From contig NZ_JAAMRF010000006.1 of the NCBI RefSeq assembly GCF_013522725.1, positions 248,001 through 312,000 of the forward strand: a stretch of DNA of 64,000 bases, in the 5' to 3' direction. The position numbers and the translations under genes were made by a program. Shown here in pieces: positions 60,887-64,000 of this stretch. Positions within the stretch are counted from its first letter, which is position 1, and each line of letters starts with the position of its first letter. The notes beneath the pieces were generated by a model. It searched no databases. It saw nothing but the letters and a program-made list of their open reading frames with translations, and was not told the origin of the DNA. Source of the stretch: Stutzerimonas azotifigens (GTDB lineage: Bacteria > Pseudomonadota > Gammaproteobacteria > Pseudomonadales > Pseudomonadaceae).

Positions 60887-61840
60887 ATGCTCAACCACCG
60901 CGTCGTAGTTACAACCAGTGCCACCCTCTGCGCGGCGCTGCTGCTGGGCGGCTGCGCCAATCACCTGCCCCAGCGCAGCGAGCTGGAGGCCAGGGCCGAG
61001 CGCAAACTGCTCGACCACAGCCTTCGCATCGATGTGGGCGACCCTGCGGTGATGGAACTGCCGCAACGCCGCATCCGTGTCCAGGAGCAGAAGACCTTCG
61101 AAGTCACCGACTTCGAAGTGACCCGTTACTACGATCGCTATACGCCCTACCAGGCATGGCGGGAGCTGTACGAAATCCCGCTGGGAGCGGTGGCGCTGGT
61201 AGGCGGCATCGGTGCCAACGTCCTCAACGTGGTGATGCTGGGCAGCCTTCCGGAGAACGTCACCCGGGGCTGGATCAGCTATGGCGTCGCCGGCCTCAAT
61301 CCGTTCATGAACGTGGAGTCCAACGGCCGCTCGCAACAGAATCTCGCCAGGCTCGACGAGGCACGTCGCGATGCGCGGGTGGACTACTCCAGCCTGCCCT
61401 GGAGCGAGCGTCCCGTCACCGTCAGCGGTGATGGCCAATCCTACGAACTGGTCACCGACCGCAACGGCGTGCTGCGCCTGAGCCTGCTCGAAGGGCCCTT
61501 CCCCGAGCAGGACATCGGCCGGATCGGCAAACTTGTCCTCAGCGTCGAAGACCCGCAGGACGGCGCCCGCGCCGACGCGACACTGATGGTCAGCCGGACC
61601 TTGCGCGGCAAATTGCAGGAAGCCCACGACCTCATCTACAGCGACCTCGAAGGCGACGACGTCGCGCAGTGGGTACACCGCGTCAAGCGCCTGTCCGAAC
61701 TGGGCCTCGAAGAAGAAGCCAGCGAGCTCGAGCAGAGCCTGATCGAACTCACGCGAAACGATCCCGAGCTGCAGCGGGAATTTCTCAAGAGCCTGCTCGA
61801 CGACGCCGGCCGGCTGGCCGCCGATCCGGGCGAAGACTGA
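60887..61840 (+). CDS. Lipoprotein of unknown function downstream of proS
   Basis: A 317-residue protein with a lipoprotein signal peptide (lipobox LLGGCAN, Cys near residue 23). Mature sequence includes RIRVQEQKTFEVTDFEVTRYYDRYTPYQAWRELYEIP, a hydrophobic GAVALVGGIGANVLNVVML (about 103-121) and a C-terminal acidic helical part. It contains no domain I recognise. It is probably envelope-located and cotranscribed with proS and the following transglycosylase gene, whose frame overlaps its end region. Confidence 0.7.
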   Translation: MLNHRVVVTTSATLCAALLLGGCANHLPQRSELEARAERKLLDHSLRIDVGDPAVMELPQRRIRVQEQKTFEVTDFEVTRYYDRYTPYQAWRELYEIPLGAVALVGGIGANVLNVVMLGSLPENVTRGWISYGVAGLNPFMNVESNGRSQQNLARLDEARRDARVDYSSLPWSERPVTVSGDGQSYELVTDRNGVLRLSLLEGPFPEQDIGRIGKLVLSVEDPQDGARADATLMVSRTLRGKLQEAHDLIYSDLEGDDVAQWVHRVKRLSELGLEEEASELEQSLIELTRNDPELQREFLKSLLDDAGRLAADPGED

Positions 61841-61851
61841 CGAAGTCGCCC

Positions 61852-62424
61852 GTGCGCACGCTCGCGGCGGCTCTACTCCTGGCGCTGGGCCTCGCCCTCC
61901 CCGCGCAGGCCAACCTGCGCCAGGCGCCCGAGCCAGAACTGCGCGACCTGATGATGCGCACCGTCTCGCAGGCGGACAGTTTCGAGGACCGCTTCGATGC
62001 CGAAGTCTGGCTGCTCGACATGTCGACGCGCCTCGCACGCTACCTGCCCGACCCGGGCGAGCGCCTGACGCTGCTGCGTCTGGTCCACAGCGAAGCGAGC
62101 AAGGCCGGCCTCAAGCCCGACCTGGTCATGGCGTTGATTCATGCCGAAAGCGGCTTCAACCGCTTCGCCATTTCCAGTGTGGGAGCCCAGGGCATGATGC
62201 AGGTCATGCCTTTCTGGAAAGCCGAGCTGGGCAGACCCGACGACAACCTCACCGACAATGCGACCAATCTGCGCTACGGCTGCACGATCCTCAGCTATTA
62301 CCTGAAGAAGGAAAACGGCGATATCAGCCGGGCGCTGGCACGCTATAACGGCAGCCTGGGGCAGACCCGCTACCCCGCGAAAGTCATCGGCTTCTGGCAG
62401 GACTTCTGGTACGTCAAACCCTGA
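61852..62424 (+). CDS. SLT-type lytic transglycosylase
   Basis: A protein of about 190 residues with an N-terminal signal peptide (RTLAAALLLALGLALPAQA) and a lysozyme-like SLT domain at about 70-185: ALIHAESGFNRFAISSVGAQGMMQVMPFW (catalytic Glu in HAESGFN), NLRYGCTILSYYL and ALARYNGSLGQTRYPAKV. It cleaves peptidoglycan. GTG at 61852 is proposed as start because no ATG lies before the signal peptide in this frame outside the previous gene. It starts 11 bp after the lipoprotein stop. Confidence 0.88.
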   Translation: MRTLAAALLLALGLALPAQANLRQAPEPELRDLMMRTVSQADSFEDRFDAEVWLLDMSTRLARYLPDPGERLTLLRLVHSEASKAGLKPDLVMALIHAESGFNRFAISSVGAQGMMQVMPFWKAELGRPDDNLTDNATNLRYGCTILSYYLKKENGDISRALARYNGSLGQTRYPAKVIGFWQDFWYVKP

Positions 62425-62427
62425 GCA

Positions 62428-62886
62428 TCACTGAGCCTGCAGCTGCGCCAGGCGATTCTTGATGCCTTCGGCCGTCTGCTCGCCGACCAGCTGCTCGCGC
62501 ACCTTGCCCTCGCCATCGATCAGGTAGGTCACTGGCAGTACCGGACTGCGCGGCAGCTGTAGACGGTCGGCCGGGTCGAGTGCCAGAACGCGGAACCCGA
62601 TCCCCATCGCCTCGCTCGCCTGCCCCAACTCCTCCCCTTGCAGGCCGTCGAAATTGACGCCAAGCACCTCAAGCGATGTCTCGCGACTGAGCGCATTGAG
62701 CTCGGGAATTTCGGTACGGCAAGGGCCGCACCATTCGGCCCAGTAGTTGAGCACCAACCAGCGTCCTTGCAAGGTATCGCCACTCACCGTCTGTCCATGC
62801 TGGTCGACGCCCCAGTCCTCGCTGCAGCCGGCGAGAAGCATGCACAACAGCAGAGGGCGAAACAGACGGTTTATGGCGTGGATCAT
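62428..62886 (-). CDS. TlpA-like thiol-disulfide lipoprotein
   Basis: A 152-residue thioredoxin-fold protein with a lipoprotein signal (LLAGCSED, Cys near 21) and the redox motif WAEWCGPCRTEIPEL near residues 48-62, plus cis-Pro in SPVLPVTYLID. It resembles the periplasmic TlpA/ResA family and occupies the position of PA0953 in P. aeruginosa. It probably reduces or exchanges disulfides in the envelope. It is convergent with the transglycosylase gene. Confidence 0.88.
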   Translation of the reverse strand: MIHAINRLFRPLLLCMLLAGCSEDWGVDQHGQTVSGDTLQGRWLVLNYWAEWCGPCRTEIPELNALSRETSLEVLGVNFDGLQGEELGQASEAMGIGFRVLALDPADRLQLPRSPVLPVTYLIDGEGKVREQLVGEQTAEGIKNRLAQLQAQ

Positions 62887-63076
62887 GCTCGGCAGCTCCT
62901 GTGGGAATGACGTTCAAGCATAGCCTGCCATCGCAAGCGAGACATCGGATTGACATTCCCGATGGTTTACTGGCGCCCACCAACGGGCACGCCAACTAAC
63001 CGGCGCATATTTGGATATGCGAGAAGAGTCACGCTTGCGACTGCCCGAGCGCACAGTTTCGACGAACGGCGCTCCC

Positions 63077-63082
63077 TATAAT
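63077..63082 (+). promoter_or_regulatory. -10 element of the 63.1-kb gene
   Basis: A consensus TATAAT 34 bp upstream of the ATG at 63116, in the divergent region with the TlpA-like gene. The -35 region is weak. Confidence 0.45.
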
Positions 63083-63115
63083 CGGCCCACTTGCCTATCA
63101 CTCGGAAGTCATGCC

Positions 63116-63508
63116 ATGTCTCAAGCCCATGACAAGCTCGTTGGTTCTGTCCCGGCCCGGATCGCCGAAGCGGCCCACTTTGCGCTGACCGCCTACGAAG
63201 GCCGCGTCGCGGAGTTCCATGTCGCGGCCTGGCTGCAGTTGCCAGGCCTCGCCAATCAGAACGCCTCACTGCTGGTCCGCTACCGTGACGGTCAACAGCG
63301 TCGGGAAGTGTCAGTGGACCATGGCCGCGTCAGTGGCAATGGCAAGGTCCTGCTATCGGGCATTGCGCGGCTCGCCGCAAAGGGCAAGATTGAGGATCTA
63401 CAGGTGGTATTGCGACCACCGATGGCCACTGAGGCGATGGTGGTCGAGGAACTCTTCGTCCAGGCGGCCGAAGCAGTGGTCACCGACGAACAGGTCGCAA
63501 CGGCCTGA
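63116..63508 (+). CDS. Conserved hypothetical protein (PA0952 position)
   Basis: A 130-residue soluble protein beginning MSQAHDKLVGSVPARIAEAAHFALTAYEGRVAEFHVAAWLQLPG. It has no signal, membrane helix or recognised motif; beta-rich and with many Val and Ala. ATG at 63116 is chosen; an upstream extension of 35 codons crosses the TATAAT promoter. The function is unknown. Confidence 0.65.
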   Translation: MSQAHDKLVGSVPARIAEAAHFALTAYEGRVAEFHVAAWLQLPGLANQNASLLVRYRDGQQRREVSVDHGRVSGNGKVLLSGIARLAAKGKIEDLQVVLRPPMATEAMVVEELFVQAAEAVVTDEQVATA

Positions 63509-63515
63509 TCGCCCT

Positions 63516-63785
63516 CTAGCTTCCGAGCCGCTCCAGTGGCTCGTCCCGCCCCGAGGCCTTCGCCGGAACGCCATCGCCGCGCTCCGGCTGCCTGACCAGC
63601 GATTCCGGCCAGCGACTGAAATTAAGTCCCGTCAGACGATTCAACGACTCGAGCGCCGAGCCGGGTACTCGTTGATGCAAATGGATGACGTTGCCCTGGA
63701 CTTTCATCGCGATCCTTTTCAGCAAATCAGCGCTTTTCCCAAGCATAGCGAGAAGCGTGCCACAGCGTTCGGTAAAGTTGTCCAA
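63516..63785 (-). CDS. Hypothetical protein, weak start
   Basis: Up to 89 residues, convergent with the previous gene (7-bp gap). The only start giving full length is TTG at 63785, preceded by GGAG; the first ATG is at 63746 (76 residues). The sequence has LLKRIAMKVQGNVIHLHQRVPGSALESLNRLTGLNF, which looks like real protein, but no family is recognised. Confidence 0.4.
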   Translation of the reverse strand: MDNFTERCGTLLAMLGKSADLLKRIAMKVQGNVIHLHQRVPGSALESLNRLTGLNFSRWPESLVRQPERGDGVPAKASGRDEPLERLGS

Positions 63786-63865
63786 CTCGCTCCAGTCCAG
63801 TCTTCGCGAGCGGCCAGCCGCTGCGACGATGTCACAGGGAGCCAGACAACCGTGCGCGGGTGACG

Positions 63866-64000
63866 CTATTTGTCACTTCCAGTCTGCAGCCAGTCAGCGA
63901 GACTGCCACCGAAGAGATTCGCTTGCTCCTTCTGCAGCAACTCGAGCGAACGTCGCAAGGTGTCGTACCACGGCTCATCCAGATGCGCCGGCAGTTGCTC
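63866..64000 (-). CDS. C-terminal part of a gene continuing past the window
   Basis: An open minus-strand frame of 44 codons ending in TAG, reading [20 protein letters not shown] and then [24 protein letters not shown]. Composition and codon use look coding. The start lies beyond 64000. Not identified. Confidence 0.5.
   Translation of the reverse strand, partial: EQLPAHLDEPWYDTLRRSLELLQKEQANLFGGSLADWLQTGSDK

Overview
The window looks like a chromosome segment of a gamma-proteobacterial pseudomonad, most likely of the Stutzerimonas (Pseudomonas stutzeri) group. The evidence is gene content and order. From about 34.2 kb to the end, the order (tRNA-Ser, purC, bamC, dapA, gcvR, bcp, perM-like, tusA-like, M48 protease, nadA, tRNA-Lys, queC, queE, cpoB, pal, tolB-A-R-Q, ybgC, ruvB-A-C, yebC, aspS, dps, cold-shock protein, slyX, HIT, oprD, proS, TlpA-like) closely follows the P. 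aeruginosa PA1013 to PA0952 region as I remember it. No database search was run. No phage, IS element, plasmid origin or CRISPR array is visible.

Left edge (1-6.4 kb): the end of a ynbE-ydbL pair, a pirin, a DUF1810 protein, and a LysR-controlled unit divergent from it. That unit holds an AtuA/DUF1446 protein, its small partner and a CitMHS transporter, and its substrate is unknown.

Centre (6.6-32.5 kb): a large catabolic island of high-GC genes that best fits furan catabolism (furfural, 5-hydroxymethylfurfural, 2,5-furandicarboxylate and 2-furoate). Its core is a three-subunit molybdenum hydroxylase (2-furoyl-CoA dehydrogenase, hmfABC), an acyl-CoA synthetase (hmfD) and a crotonase-fold hydrolase (hmfE). 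A UbiD decarboxylase (hmfF) and a UbiX prenyl-FMN synthase (hmfG) complete it. Around the core are three unrelated carboxylate transport systems (BenE-type, TRAP-TAXI and TRAP-DctPQM), an aldehyde dehydrogenase, a short-chain dehydrogenase, a ThDP enzyme and an alpha/beta hydrolase. Two molybdenum-cofactor maturation factors (XdhC-like, MocA-like) and two regulators (LysR, AraC) are also present. The inferred flow is: furan alcohol/aldehyde to acid (SDR, ALDH), dicarboxylate to 2-furoate (HmfF with HmfG cofactor), then furoyl-CoA (HmfD), hydroxylation (HmfABC), and hydrolysis (HmfE) to 2-oxoglutarate. A candidate 17-bp operator is shared by two promoter regions of this island, and a 192-bp MITE-like palindromic element lies within it.

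Junction (32.5-34.3 kb): an AT-richer segment with one curlin-repeat (amyloid-like) gene. It is flanked by two related terminator-containing direct repeats, the right-hand one being the terminator of tRNA-Ser(CGA).

Right part (34.4-64 kb): housekeeping genes for purine, lysine, NAD and queuosine synthesis, the BAM and Tol-Pal envelope machines, Holliday-junction resolution and aminoacyl-tRNA synthesis. Notable points are a long, yeast-type PurC where pseudomonads normally carry the short form, an unoccupied tRNA-Lys site, and a protein fusing membrane helices to a cold-shock domain.
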